This document shows, piece after piece, positions 10,777 through 23,992 of a DNA stretch of 64,000 nucleotides; position 1 is the first letter of the stretch; every line of letters begins with the position of its first letter. A program made the translations under genes and the position numbers. Where the stretch lies: assembly GCA_942486035.1 (NCBI GenBank), contig CALNXK010000098.1, positions 1,878,001 through 1,942,000 on the forward strand, in the 5' to 3' direction. The notes under the pieces were generated by a model. The model was not told where the DNA came from and did no database searches. It saw only the letters and a program-made list of their open reading frames with translations. This stretch comes from Porites lobata (taxonomy: Eukaryota > Cnidaria > Anthozoa > Scleractinia > Poritidae).

Positions 10777-12364
10777 ATGCGTCCTCTTGTTAAAAAGGCA
10801 ATTGTCCCTGTGTTAATATTTTACGTTTATGGTCTGTTTATCGCTTGGATTTTCACTTTCATCGAGAAAAGAGATGAAGAAGTTCAAGAAAAAATAGAAA
10901 AGGAACTCAAACAACTAAGACTTGAAGCAGACCTAAAATATAACATGACAGACGACGATTTTAATAGTTTTGTAAAAAGAGCCGCTGAAGCGATGAAGGG
11001 AGAAATAGAACTGGACTGGACTTTCTTGAATAGCTGTGGATTCGTTTTCGCCGCTCTCACGACAGTTGGTAAGTCTTAAAAGAAATATTAGTGGTTTTCT
11101 TTTTACATTTTAAAGATTACCAAATTCATTAAAGATAAGCTGGTCCTATTCACACAATATGCATACATAAGACATTATAGACTCATAGTATGCTAACGCA
11201 GTGTAGATATCATTCATATGTTGTGCAACGCGTATGAGATTAAAAAAAAAAAACTTGTCGAACCGGCCACGATATAAATTATCAGCTTATGTACAATAGG
11301 TCAGTTCGCGAAATGAATATCACATTCAAGCCTACTGGCAAACGTATTCGTAACTTTTAGTAATTTGGACCTACACCACATCAGCGAACTAATATTCAAA
11401 TAGAGTCATACCGTAATTAATAATTTACCATTGCTTTTAATTTACCTCTTTGAGATAACCATCACCATGCATTTATACAGATCCAAACCCAGTATAACGA
11501 CAAAACTATAAGGCTAGCCCGATTGCGTAAATTAGTTTTCAAAGCAATAACCATGTTATCATAATTATGGTTTTTCCCAAAAAGAAAAAAAAGAAAACAT
11601 ATAAAATAATATATATTTGTGATTACGTTCAACTCATATCATGTAAGATTGCACACAATATTATGTTACTACCTTAAAAAGGTTCACCGTTGACGTTTAC
11701 TTTTGCCCACTGAATAGGGTATGGAAGCATCACTCCCAAGACACCACTCGGTCAAGGAATCACGATCATCTTCTGTATTATTGGCATTCCAATAACAATG
11801 CTGGCGATGAAGACCTTGGGGGAACTCTTAGCCATTGGAGTTAGATTTCTTGTCATCAAAATGGATACAGTCCTTCTTAAAAGAACCGAACCAAGGCACG
11901 TGAAAGTCAAATCATTTATTCTGTCGTGTTTGCTTATTAACCTCTTGGAAGTCCTATTGGCAGCTCTTTCAAGCACTGTCATTGAAAACTGGAGTTTCTT
12001 GGAGAGTCTTTATGCTTGGTTTACAACTTTCACAACAATTGGTTTTGGCGACTATGTTCATTTAGAATCATATACGAGAAAAGCAGCTAATGGAAAAATG
12101 CCGAAAGCGTCCCTCGTACTCTATGGCATTTTCATATCCGTTCCATATGTTGGTGGTCTAAGTCGCGTTTCGTGTATGTTATCTTGCCTTGTTGACTCAC
12201 TAGATAAAATAAGACACTTTTGTGACCGTTTTGTGAGTTGCTTCCCAAGTTTGGATTCGCGAATTTTACGATTTTCTCCTTGTAAGCAATCAAGATACAG
12301 TATAAAACAAGAGGAGAGTTGTGCGCGTAGAACAACTCCGGGACCTGAAATTGAGCAAAGATAA
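10777..12364 (+). CDS. Two-pore-domain potassium channel (K2P/KCNK family), two coding exons
   Basis: Exon 1 is 10777-11068 and exon 2 is 11718-12364, joined in phase 1 by a 649-bp intron (GTAAGT donor, ATAG acceptor), giving 312 residues. The splice falls inside the first selectivity filter, TTVGYG (95-100); the second is TTIGFG (203-208). Membrane helices are about 7-29, 106-140, 162-184 and 228-256. The long extracellular segment 31-84 is the K2P cap, with a charged helix and a sequon NMT at 56-58. The C-tail is basic and Ser-rich. K2P channels are dimers in the plasma membrane that carry background K+ leak current. The ATG at 10777 is the first in frame; the frame is open a little further upstream. 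Length is normal to short for the family. Additional UTR exons cannot be seen. TWIK/TREK/TASK subfamily is not assignable by eye. Confidence 0.9.
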
Positions 12365-12967
12365 TTGCGACGCTCTGGATGTGAGCTATTTTGACAGAAC
12401 TTCCGCGCCGGCTCGAATGCAGTTGCAGGGGAGGATCCAGGATTTTTTTTAGGAGGGGGTGCACTCGTCTCTTGCTCTACTTCAACACCAATAAACCACA
12501 TAATTTTTTTTGTTGCAGAATACCAGTTGTATTAGAAAACTGCAGGTCATCTCAGGGGGGGGTGTGCACCCCCTGCACCCTCCCCCTACTTCCCCCCTGA
12601 GTTGCTTCAATTTCGTTCTAGTATATGTCATTCCAAACACAAATATCCGACTAAAAATATTAAACTCAAAAACAGAAGAGGTTCTAAAAGGATTTCAAGA
12701 AATAGTTCAACCATTCGGACTCGAGGAATAATTGTTAAGTATTATGGGTATTTAGAAATGGAATTTTGAAGCTTTACGGCGCCTGAAAAAAGGAGAATCT
12801 CAACCGATTTGGATTCGATCAGAAACGGGGCAATCTTGCACTGTTTGAACACATTACGAGTTCAGTTACTGTGCATAGCTTACGTGTAGATTAGTTATAA
12901 AGTAAATGATGACCTAAAAAAATTTGACATGACAAAAATGAAACCGTAGTAGTTCTGGCCATCGAGA
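12365..12967. other. Downstream spacer with G/C-rich dispersed-repeat-like segment
   Basis: Around 12427-12600 are G-runs and C-runs (near 12455, 12555 and 12590) in a layout typical of dispersed repeats. The channel 3' UTR should begin here. No gene. Confidence 0.4.
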
Positions 12968-14650
12968 GGAAACATAATAATAATAATAATAACTTTAATA
13001 GTAACATCCTCGTGAGGTTTTTCAGGAACTATTTACAAACTATTTCCAATTTATAAAAGCAAAAATAACAATAAAAACTCGAAATCACAATTTATGATGG
13101 TATTCTATTAAAATCTAACGCTTATGAAGGAAATGTCTGCCTCAATAGTGTGTCTTTCAGGGCGCGCTTGAAAGATGCCAATGAGGCACTTTGCCTAAGT
13201 TCATTATGCAAGTTATTCCATATGTAGGCCCCTCTGTAGGAAAATGTGCGCTGGCCTATAGCCGTTTTGTATAGCGGAATCTGCAAAGAGTTCCGTGTAC
13301 GAGTGTTACGAGTCTCTATAGAATAATTGTTCTTTAACAGGAAGCCAGTTTAGCTCTCGAAGCAAAGGTGTTACGTGGTCAAACTTCCTAGAGTTTGTTA
13401 CGATCTTGCTGGCAAAATTCTGAATAGATTGAAATCTGTTTATATTCTGGAGTGTAGTATTAGACCATACAGATGAGCAGTAAAGCATCTTGCTAAAGAC
13501 TAATGATGTTATTAACAATTCTAGTGTTTCCTTGTCGAAGCTCCTTTTGACTCTATTTATTTGGCAAAGCTTTGCGAAACAAGATGACACTACACATGAA
13601 ATATGGTGATCGTAGGTCAGATGGGGATCAAGAAAGACTCCCAAGTCCTTGGCAGAGTCTGTTGGCTTCAGTGTTTTACCTAAGAATACCACTCCAGGGT
13701 CTTCTAGTAACCTGCTTAACATCTGTCTGGTACCGAGGAAAAGGAGTTTAGTTTTATCGGGATTGATAAGTAGATGGTTCTCACAGCACCATTGAGCTAC
13801 ACTGTGAAGGTCTTGTTCGAGCTTTTCAATGGCAGCAACAAGCTCAACGAGAGGAAATGACATGAATAGCTTTGAGTCATCCACATACGATTCTAGGTTG
13901 CAAAACGTCGGTGACGTGGGTAAATCGTTGAGATAAATGCAGAACAACAGTGGTGATAGGATTGCGCCTTGAGGAACTCCGTGAGTTATAGGTAGAGTGT
14001 CAGAGTGGGTGGAGCCAATTCTCACGTATTGCCTGCGACCAGTTAAGTAGCTCTTGAACCATTTGACAGTAGGGGGTGAGGCTCCTAAGATGGAGAGTTT
14101 GTGGAGCAACCTTGCATGGTCTATACTGTCGAAGGCCTTGGATAGATCTAATAGTACTAGTGCTGTTATCTGCTTTTTATCCATTGCTTCGAGTATCTTA
14201 TCCGTGAGCAGGATGTTTAAGGTCTCTGTAGAATGAGCTTTCTTATTGCCGCTTTGATGTGAGGTAAGGCGGTTGTTTTTCGTGAGGTAGGCGCTGAACT
14301 GATTCAAAACAATCCTTTCGAGGACCTTTGAAGCTACGGCTAGCAGAGATAACGGTCTGTTGTTGGCAGCTTTTTCATGGTCACCGTCTTTAAGAAATGT
14401 GCTAGTAAGGATAGAACAATTGATGATGTCAGTAAGAGGGCCCAGTATGACAGGAAGACAGTCTTTTTAGTACACGAGCGCTGATCTTATCCGGTCCCGG
14501 AGATTTATTCATTGGGAGAGATGTTACAATTCGGCGAACCTCTTCACGTGACACTGTCCTTAAATTGAATAATTCCATAGAGGTAGTATCTATGCCAGTT
14601 TCGGATGAAAAATCTCGGACTATGATGTTATGTTCTTCCCTCAATGTACT
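12968..14650 (-). mobile_element. 5'-truncated non-LTR retrotransposon (CR1/Jockey-like LINE)
   Basis: The RT domain reads on the minus strand from about 14644 down to 13122. The 3' tail ends in an (ATT)n microsatellite at about 12976-12994, as is usual for CR1/L2-like elements. The endonuclease domain is missing, so the copy is 5'-truncated near 14650. Target duplications were not identified. Confidence 0.8.
13122..14644 (-). pseudogene. LINE reverse transcriptase, frameshifted
   Basis: Reading order on the minus strand: KSPGPDKIS entry motif, NNRPLSLL, LDLSKAFDSIDH (motif A), GVPQGAILSPLLF (motif B), SYVDDSKLF (catalytic YVDD), then the C-terminal region with AYIWNNL. The main open frame is 14307-13306. 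One frameshift lies near 14460 and another near 13310, where about 25 residues also seem deleted; the last part ends at a stop at 13122-13124. It would have primed reverse transcription at a nicked target. It is no longer functional. Confidence 0.85.
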
Positions 14651-16067
14651 GCGTCAGCGGCATTTAAGCCGCCGATAACTTTTTTATCTATTTCGTTTAC
14701 TTAAAGATTGTTTGCTCAATAATTTTATCTCGTTTACTTAAAGTTGTTGCTTTTTACTGTGTTCTTTCCCTGAACAGATAGCTCTTAAAAAGTACTATCA
14801 ACCCTATGTTTTACTTCGCAATTTTTAAGTAATTAAACATTACCTATAATGTATTTCTGTAAATATATGTCACAGCCGATAAAACCGAGAGAAGGATCTA
14901 TGAATTAAAGTATTTTCTGCTTTTCTGAGTTTCCATGCTTAAAGAAAAATTATGAGTACGTTATTTTATTTTGAAATCAATCACTCTGAGTGAACAGACG
15001 GGATGAAGAGACCATTTTTGATATATTAAATTTATACTTGACTCCGAGGCTCAGGGGAATAAAACAAGAGAAATGTATTGTTCATTAATGAGCCTCAAGA
15101 TGATTTCTTTTGTTTTTTTACTCCAAACCTCCCAGCCAAGTATGGATTTTCGTATATCGGAATTGGTCTATCGTTATTGAGTACTTTGAAGTTAAGTACA
15201 TGTTGTTCGGTAAATTTGTCTGCAATATCTTAGAGTGAACTGTTGCATAAAGTAAAAGGGAGCTCAGTTGTTATATATATAAACAAACCAAAGATAAATC
15301 TGTTAATTTTTCCTATTTACCCGAGTAAATGAGGCTTTAAGCTTGTACAGATTTATGACGTGTCAAAACAGTGAAGTAGGGGAGACTTTACGTGGTTGAT
15401 TTTGTTTACTGATCGAACCAGAATAAAGTTTATGTAATATATAACTTGTCTCTAGTGTTTCTCAATTTTCCGAGAGAAGATTATTGTCTTCACTTGATTT
15501 TACTACTTACTCTTTTTTCGTCCGATTTTAGTATTTTTGTTTTATATTTTTAGACATTAAAGGGGTCGAAAGTCAGGTGGGGCCCCTGCCCTGTTTTCAT
15601 CTTTAAAAAAAAAAGAGTTTAAAGGCTTGTTTATTGTGGAAAGTGCACTTAGGTAATTATCCAGCTAGTTTGCTGGCAATCCACTCAAATACTTAGAAAC
15701 AAATAATTCAAATACAACAACAGGATTAAAAAACCCCAACTGGCAGAAGGCAACCAGTTGGCTGCTGAATTTATACGACGAAGTCACGGTTCCAGGTTGT
15801 CGGTTACAGTGAGAAGTGATGCCATTTGATTTTACTGAAATGAGGGATGAAAATTGATTGCTCTTTTTGTTCAAATCATGTCCATTACAGTGAGATACAA
15901 ATCATGTCAAAGAGAAAGTAAAATCAACTATTACAGCTGATTCTTAAGTCGTGGCACAAGCCGATTAATAAAATGGAATTACAAAAAGACAGGATTGCTC
16001 TTACTGAAAAGAAAAAAACAACTTAATGACAGCCTTCAAACCACTAAGCTGAAACTTATGTCATGTT
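14651..16067. other. Non-coding spacer
   Basis: AT-rich; no gene or RNA supported on either strand. Confidence 0.55.
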
Positions 16068-16463
16068 AGGCCCCTTTCAAACGTGGAATTTCTTATGAGT
16101 GCCGAATACCTGTTTTAGTGGATGAAAATAATCAAATACGGCAGTTGATTCAGACGTCGGATATAATGGTGCCGAATTTAACTCTGTTTGTTTTAAATAT
16201 TCACTCAGTCTCTAGAAAAAATGGTTATCCAATTCGGATAAGCGTTTATATAATTAATGCATTATATTCGGCAAATGTGAAAATGCGACTTCGAAATCAA
16301 ATGTTGAACCTAAGTCGAATTTTCGACTCTTTCGTCACAGATTCGGCAAAGTCGTATTTCATATGAAGCTGTCGAACTTTGTTGATCCAGACGTCGCATC
16401 TCAAAGCGGTTACCCCACGAATTAAATTAGGCACGTGTGAAATTCGACGTTTGAACTGGGTGA
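16068..16463. mobile_element. Decayed MITE-like element
   Basis: The left end (around 16068-16108) and the right end (around 16425-16463) are imperfect inverted copies, sharing TTCAAACGT and GAATTTC. It contains only a short open frame. Ends approximate. Confidence 0.4.
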
Positions 16464-16648
16464 ATGATAACAGTGTCGAGTATTACTAAAAATACTGATA
16501 GATACGCTATGATACATGCGGCATTTTTCATATTCCTGTAAACTTTGCTTTCAATTTACCACATTATGATACTAGCCTTATGCACCACACGGGTAAAAAA
16601 GAGAGTAAAAAAATATATATATAAAAAATAAGGTTACGAAAAGTTTGC

Positions 16649-16727
16649 TTCAAGGGGATTCAAACCCGGACCCTCCTTGAACAGTTAGAACTAAAGTTTA
16701 CGCCTGTATCCACAGGACCACCTCGGT
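16649..16727 (-). repeat. tRNA-like sequence (Leu/Ser-type layout), probable SINE head or tRNA pseudogene
   Basis: On the minus strand a D-arm-like box A segment, a long variable-arm spacing and a box B (GGTTTGAATCC) are in tRNA order. The acceptor ends do not pair well, so a functional tRNA is unlikely. Confidence 0.35.
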
Positions 16728-18871
16728 AAACGCTGACAGTGCAAGGTTAAAAGAGGTATATATCCCTTCTCTAAGGTGATGGACGGTTTCCGAGGATGAC
16801 GTTTTCGGTTTCCGTGTAGAATTAAATCTTTACCTGATCTAAGCCAGACGTAAAGCTCACAATAAACACGGCATTTAGTAAAATCCAACTAGTGGTTTAT
16901 CAGCTTATGAGCTACTACTAGGATATATGTTATAGCCCCCTTTAAGCGAAAAGCACCGGCTTTTTGGCGGCAAAAACTTGACCTCTCTCCCCGTAATGAA
17001 GAAAAACAATATCGCCGCCAAATGCATCCTTTTTTGCTTGAAAGTTCTCTTTTAGTAACAAACTTTAAACGTTTATATCCTCAAACAAACAGTTAAGCTG
17101 AAAAAGGATTTTATAATAGGTCTCCTTTTCCATTTTAACTTGCAATGTCGGTCAATTTACGCAACTTTTAAACTTCTGGCCTAGGTTTTGTTTGCTTCTG
17201 CTTTAAAAATGGAATAATAATTACTCAGAGACAATGCAGTGTGAAGAATTGTTGAGAAAAACAACAAAAACTTACCAATTTAAAACAAAAAAGGTACTTT
17301 AAAAACGAACTAAAATATTGAAAAACGCTTTGATCACGTGACTGATGACGTCATGTCCCTCTTTTGGTCATGAAAAAATATCAGGTAGAAAATTACTTTC
17401 CTGCAAATTTTCTCTACCGTGTGATAAAAAGTTGACTCTCTACAGCCCTCGGTCTAGTCTCCCGACCTTTTCGCTCATGTCAGGAGCCGATTTACTTGGA
17501 GGCTTCATCTCCCATATAAGCCCTTGGAGTCAACCCTTTCCGACGAAAAATTATTTATAGAAATAGCTTTCGCGGAATATTTTTCACGCCTTCTTAGTAA
17601 TATCCAATCAGAGCAGAGCTATGATCATACGTCACACACAGTGTCACAGAAGCGCGATTTGAATTGCTGCCAACAATGGCCATAGCCAGTGTGGAAGAGT
17701 TATCTGACGATAGTTCTGATCTTCTATCGGGTTAAAAATATCCGCTTAAAGCCTAATCACAAAAAGAAAAAGGTGATTCACGCATGCAACGTCTTCAAGT
17801 TTGCTTGTAATCTAGACAGTTGGCTGCATATCATAACTTTCATCACGGACAACCCAGTCCCGGCCCTCGACAGCTCTTTAGTTACTTTACTTTACTGGTT
17901 AACTCACTTGAGCATTGCTTTGGAGCTTTTTACTAATTCTACAAAGGACCACACTGCATCAACCCACAGTTAATTTTGAAGTAAAAAGTCTGTTGTTCCA
18001 ACTGTGTAACAGATCGAACACAGACTGCATCTTTCGCCTGCGCGGCGGCTGTAATTGTGCAAGATCTGAGGTCGCGAATTATGAACGGAGTTTTATAAGC
18101 CAAATTAATGTGGCTGTGGGTGAGAATGGCTTTTGATAACATACAAGGAGGTATCAAACAAAACAAACGATATGTTCAACAGGAATCAAATCGAATTAAA
18201 AGCGAAATTTAGTGTTGTGTACCTAACAAACTGAAGGTTTCATTCACACAATACAACAACTGTCGATACAGAATCTACTGAGCCTGGTATTTTTCTCTTG
18301 CTACTAAGAAACTGTGAAAGTGTGATTGCCAAACAGTGTTTAATTTCTTCCTGAGTTTGATAATTCTGCTCTCAAAGGGTTTTTTGCAGCTTTCATTCTT
18401 GTGGCAACTAAATATTAACTTATATAGCACCATCAAAATGAATAAAAATCCGGACAACATAAACCGATACCTTTCTCCACTTCCATGTTTTGCTTTTTTA
18501 AAGGAAATCCTTCAAAATCGTGAGGAAAACATCTTGATTTTCGCTGTCCCAGGTTGCGGTAGATAAGACACAGAAGGCACGACAGTTTCTTCTTACAAGG
18601 CGCAAAATTGCCTCCGATTTGCCGGTTCCACGATCAGCCGTAACAGACTTTACCGTAAGCGTTCCAATTCCCCTTTAAAAAGTCTGGCTGTCCAACAAAG
18701 AGTTTCACTTTTTTATTGTTTGCAAAGCTCCTTTTAAATAAGGGCGATGGAATGCAACATTACGAGCAAAATTTAAACATTCGAACAGTGCTACACCAGC
18801 AAACACGACCTTGTGCGTTGCAATAAAATATAGCAATGTTTTTAAGCCAGATTTACATATTGAAAATAAAG
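16728..18871. other. Gene-poor region with a promoter-like patch
   Basis: Near 17335-17355 are a CACGTGAC and a TGACGTCA motif. At 17608-17616 there is ATCCAATCA before an ATG at 17676 opening a 19-codon frame rich in Ser/Asp, which could be a first exon or a mobile-element start. No downstream exon is evident. Confidence 0.3.
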
Positions 18872-18955
18872 AGATGATCGTCGCAGTGAACGAAATTTAT
18901 GCAATTGCGTAAAGAAGCCTGAAAAAAAAAAAAAAACAGTACTTGAACGGGGTTT
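18872..18955 (+). repeat. SINE fragment
   Basis: From memory this resembles the body of an anthozoan tRNA-derived SINE family (GATCGTCGCAGT, GCAATTGCGTAAAGAAGCC, then GAACGGGGTTT), broken by an A-run. It stops where the tRNA-like head should begin. Confidence 0.45.
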
Positions 18956-19023
18956 CTCAAACTCATTAATAATTCATTAAGAAAATACAAAGGAAATTAA
19001 TGTTTAATGAGTGTTTGGAAATC

Positions 19024-19245
19024 GGATGAAACACTGCTTAGTATTTGCATCCTTCATTTCTCCTTCAAAAATGATTTTGTTTGAGAAGTTCGTCTAAAAT
19101 ACTCCGCTGCGCGTCGTATTTTCAACTCTCTTCTCGGTGTTTCATCTGGTGATGAAACACTGCATCTGATGTTTGATATATTACTTGAACCCGTGACCTC
19201 GAGATTACCGGTGCGATGCTCTACCAACTGAGCTATGAAGTCACT
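19024..19245 (-). repeat. tRNA-derived SINE with Thr-like head
   Basis: On the minus strand 19245-19183 reads as a tRNA-like head: box A TAGCTCAGTTGG, anticodon-loop position GGT, box B GGGTTCAAG. The T-arm and acceptor do not pair, so it is not a working tRNA. The body continues to about 19024, with GATGAAACACTG occurring twice. Confidence 0.55.
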
Positions 19246-22200
19246 TTTCCTGGGTATAGCACCATCACATTTTTTTTTTGGATGATTTATTATGTAACAT
19301 TTATATTTAGCTACGTTCAATTACATAATTACCTTGAGTTAGGAAAGTAACAAAATATTACAGCTACAGGATTGATCGCGATAACAAATGGCTAATGAGT
19401 TCCAATTTTTTGTGTTTATTTCATAGATGTTACAGGTTTTGTACGTTTTACAGCATTGCTTTAAGTTATTTTTTCAATGTAAATTGGATCATTGAACATT
19501 CTGGCGTTGCGTCACCGTGATCTTTCAGAATCATTTTTCTTGAAGGGGAAGAGTTCTCTTCCGTTAATTTCAAGTGAAACCGTCCACAGTCACCAATTTG
19601 TTTTCGTGAGGTCCTCGAAATCGACTGGTTACAGTTACTGGCGGTCATGTTTAAAATTTACTGAGTCTATCTAGCCCAACCAGTCGGTGCGCTTTGAAGT
19701 AAAAACGGCTGCCTGTAACGGTAATCGCTAGTCTAATTTGAATTTTGTATTTGTGTTTTTTTGCCACCCAGATAAATTAAGGTACGGAAAAACGGGCAAC
19801 AAAAAACGTGCAACTTGTCTTGCAACATTGCTCCAAAACGAGCTGAATAGCGATGTTGCGCCTTTTACCATACCCACATAAAACCTGTTTTGCAACAAAT
19901 CAGGCTGTTAACAGGTTTGAACGTGACTCAAAAATGTAGAAAATAGTGGCGAGGAGGCGTAAAGGAAACAATATATAGCTTATGTTAATTAGGCCAGCCA
20001 AGAGCCGCTCTTGGGCCAACTCAATTACAGTTTTTCAAAGATGAAAAAAAGATATGGCGAATTATACAATTATTATCAATTGAAAAAGTAAAAAATATAT
20101 TAAGGAAGTTTACAAATGTTGAATATCAATTTCTAATACACTGCAAATTAAAATTTGTCTAACTTGAAAACAATTGGATTTTTCCAGTTTTTGTTGCCTT
20201 GAAAATATTGGGATATTAATATAATTATAATTATAATCGTTACCCCCAACAGGCCAGGCCGGTGCATTTTGAATATACTTAAAGATACTTTTGAATACTC
20301 TCATTTCACTTGGAGGTAGTTCAAATGAATAAAACTTCCCTCTGTGAGTTTTCCTTCATATCAAGCTGTCAAATTAAAGTTTGACTTGAATTGTTTCAAG
20401 GATTATTGAAGTAAGATCATGTGAACATGTGGTTCAACAATGTATCAATACCTTAATTAGCCTGACGTGCCATTAATTGCCCCTGATAAAAACAGTAAAA
20501 ATAAACAAACTAAACTGCTGCTTTTAAAGTTAGAAATTAAAATCGGTAAATTAAATTTTCTTAAGATGGTAACCTATACCCTGAGAACAAGGTCTTGAAA
20601 TTCGTCAGTAAAGTGCTGTTGATCCTGCTACCTAAAGAAACACCACTTCATCGTTCGCCTGCGTTTACGCCTTCTTTCCTCGCTTCTCGCCGCTAGGGAC
20701 GTTATGCAGGAAAGACTACAAACTTCCTTAGCGGCGAGGTGTTTTTATACGGAAAGTTCCTTGACAGAATCAAAAATTAGCGATAAGATATAATTTATGG
20801 TGTTGTCATTTTTGCCTTTGTAATTCGACAATCTGAAAAATAAAGTCATTTCGATCCAATTTTCAAAGCCCAATACGTCCAATACTGATACTGCCAACTC
20901 AGTATCAAGCCGTTTTTACGGGCAAGTTAATCTTCATCACAGTTATAGCTATCTGTGCACTTTGCTCGTAGAAATGGAATTCTTCCTGGTATTAATGTAC
21001 GAGTTTATGTAGTCCAATGCTCGGCCTGTAAAATAATATTATTTGCTATTTTGGAGTTAGCTTTGTGTTATCTATATTCTTAGTCATAATAACAAGCAAA
21101 GATATTGGAAAATCATCCAACCTAGCTTTACTTCCGTTTGAACGGAGATTGACTGAGCATATGTTTAAAATCGGTTATCAAATACACGGCAGGTATTAAG
21201 AAGAGTAAGTCTCGTTTACTGTTCCCTTTTTTTAAATTAAACTCTATTCTTAGCCCAAGCAATTTGTCAATTTAACCAAGTTGTTGAAGTCTTCTGTCGA
21301 TACCAGTTGCAATGGGTTAAAAAGATGTTTGGGAAGTCTTTAGTTCGAATTCTGTCTGACCTACGTGGTAACGAAGAGTTGCTAAGAAAAGGGAAACGGG
21401 GACATCCTCGGATACAGAGACAAAGATTTTTCTGCGCTTACTTCTTAAACAACTGTATTTATACTTGCAGTTTCCTAAGTACGCTGCAAACACAGCCTTG
21501 TCGTCTCCCTGCCCGACACTAGTCCGCTAGGGACGTTTCGTGATACGGTACGAAATAAAGGGACACTTTCCTTGTGGAGAGAGGCGAGGAGAGGTGGCTG
21601 CATTCACAGGCCACTTCCTGAGCCACCAAAGCCAGAAACTAGGTCTGGTCGCCCGCTGTACTGAAAAAATTGGCCTTATGGCATGATGGATTCGCTTTTA
21701 ATGCACCTTTTCTTAGGGATAGTACACGCATTGCGTCTTTCTTTTGCATTTTGCATAATCATCATATAAGTTGACATTGTATCTTATACTCACTTTGTGA
21801 AATTATAACTCTTATATTGTGAGAAGCAACTCACAAATGAAAAGGAATTTTATAGTCACCTGCAGCCAGGAAAGATATCAAAACATTGAATTCTAAATTT
21901 ACCCACGAAATTAAGGACACACTTCAACCTACTCAACATCTTGGCGATATCCTCCTTAGCTGATTGATCAATATACACAAATAATCAATATTTGATCCAA
22001 CTTAAAAATAATTGGGATTTGCATTAATGCAGATTTTGACAATATTGAGATGTTGTTTCTTTCTTGGTGTTAATGTGATCAGCTTTTTATGTCCCGGTCT
22101 AGATTCTGTGGACTCTCCTCTCCCAAGAGAAGTACGAATGACTTTCTTTGTATTTTGAAGTGTGGCTGCCCTACACCATCAAGTGGACGCAATTTATGCC

Positions 22201-22300
22201 AGCGGGAGAGGGGATGTTTCAAATGAATGTGCGTTGATCAGGTTCATTTGCATGCCTACATTACTTTTGAAGACTATACGATCTTTAAAAATCTTGCCAC

Positions 22301-22530
22301 TAGCCTGCGTAATTTAACCCAACGGACCCCTAACGGAATCAATGAATCACCTGAAATGTGTTTTGAATTTCTTTATATCCTGATTGGCAAATCGACAATG
22401 GCTTTCTTAACAGGCCAATCATGGCGCGTACTCATATCTTGGTACACAGGTGAGGGCCCAGAACAAGGATTTCGGCTCTGTTTCGCAGACGGACTTAACC
22501 TGAGTTTAGTTTCGTCTGTAGCGCAGGCTA
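22301..22530. repeat. Short repeat with TAGCCTGCG inverted ends
   Basis: A 230-bp segment begins TAGCCTGCG and ends CGCAGGCTA. It sits inside unit 0 and is absent from units A-C at that place. Related tips occur near 53170-53236 and 59376-59392. The open frame it carries (22227-22550) is probably fortuitous. Confidence 0.4.
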
Positions 22531-23121
22531 TCTTACCAAAGGAAAAATGAAATGCTAACAGACCGTCCATAATGGAACGTTCTTACCCCCGGGCGGGGAT
22601 GGGGTATTAGAGACTTAATAGAAAATATTGCCAGGAAAGGGGGAGAAATGCAGTTATAATATCTCAATATTGCTCCTCATGGCATGCCGGCGTCCAGTAT
22701 CAAAGGCAAAAATTAACGCCCCTAATATCAATGTTTCTCTAGTCAGAGTCGCGGAATGAGAAACCAACACTGAGATATTTTGATGGACAATTTAGGGTCA
22801 AGCCTTTTCATTCTAATGCTCTAGTTCTGGTTCAGACTTAGCTAAGGTGCATACAGAAAAGCGCATCCTTGATTAAAAGATGTAACTTATCTTATAATTT
22901 TCAAAGATTTATATGCAGTAAATAAACGGCGTTCGTAGTTGAGGTTAACTGTTGATATCCCCTTTTTTTTCTGCAATATTGCAATAGGATCTAGCATTGA
23001 AAATAAATGGAATAGAATTAAATGACGGGTTATTTAACATGGGGAAAAAACTATGATGCCACACGTTGACTAGAGTAAAAACAAATTCAACTTATAACTA
23101 ATTATAGTGTGGTCCACATAA

Positions 23122-23343
23122 TAGGGAGTTTAAGCAAAGGCGTGTTTGAGAGACGCACATCAGCCGGAGGTGAGGACTTTTTAATATGACTTTTAATATG
23201 ACTCGACGCTGTAAAATTTGTATTGCTTAGTTTCTTTACACTTGAAGAGACGATTTAACTGAAAACTTGGGCAGAAATGTAAAAAGTTCACTTCCGGTAG
23301 AGGAGCGTTGCTCAAAAACGCCTAGCTTTGCTTAAGTTTCCTA
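23122..23343. mobile_element. MITE, second member of the 3275-3499 family
   Basis: Inverted ends GGGAGTTTAAGC and GCTTAAGTTTCC with TA on both sides. It is about 222 bp with TIRs more diverged than in the first copy. It lies about 600 bp upstream of the unit 0 gene start signals. Confidence 0.7.
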
Positions 23344-23939
23344 TTTTTAAATGACAACGCGACCTATTGAAGTCATCCCCTAGTTAGGCATAAAATTTGT
23401 GAACTTGTTGACAACTTTGTGTGGGTGGATAATCTCATATACCTTAATCTACGCCTAACAAAGTAAAGTCGTTCATTTTTGATGTTTGGACCCCGCCACA
23501 CTGGGTCAGGTCTTTTTTTTTTTTAACCCCTTTTATAGACTTAAGATGAGCATCTATCCCAGCATTATCGAGGAGAGATGGTTGGTTAGGTTTCAGCGTT
23601 TGCTGGGTCACGTTAACAGCAGTTCAGGCATTGTTTATTGTGAAACCATATCAACAACAACAACTGATCAAGGACACTTCTTATTGTACAATTTCCGGCA
23701 TACTTATCGGCCTTAGGTATGTACGTATAGGCTTCAAGTGCTGGTTTTCAAAAAATTAAATTTAGCAAGTTATGCACAAATAGATCTTAAATTTGGAAGG
23801 TGGTTTGGAAATGTTTCTATATTTAAAAAATATCAGGGTTGATGTTCACAATATGTTTTGAGTGCTTTCCTGTGAACGTAAGTCGCCGACTAATTTTTAC
23901 AATTATATCAACATTATGGAGGCCTGAGTGCACCAAAGA

Positions 23940-23947
23940 TATAAAAG
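23940..23947 (+). promoter_or_regulatory. TATA box of unit 0 gene
   Basis: TATAAAAG 46 bp before the ATG. The motif and the following sequence (GTGCTCC) are conserved in units B and C. Confidence 0.7.
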
Positions 23948-23992
23948 TACGATCCTGTGCTCCATCACCAGAAGTCAGGATAAGGCTTAACG

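Noticed and set aside
19183..19245. Functional tRNA-Thr gene
   Set aside because: T-arm and acceptor do not pair and the sequence runs into a SINE body.
22227..22550. 107-codon open frame in unit 0
   Set aside because: Largely inside a TAGCCTGCG-tipped repeat; no family features.
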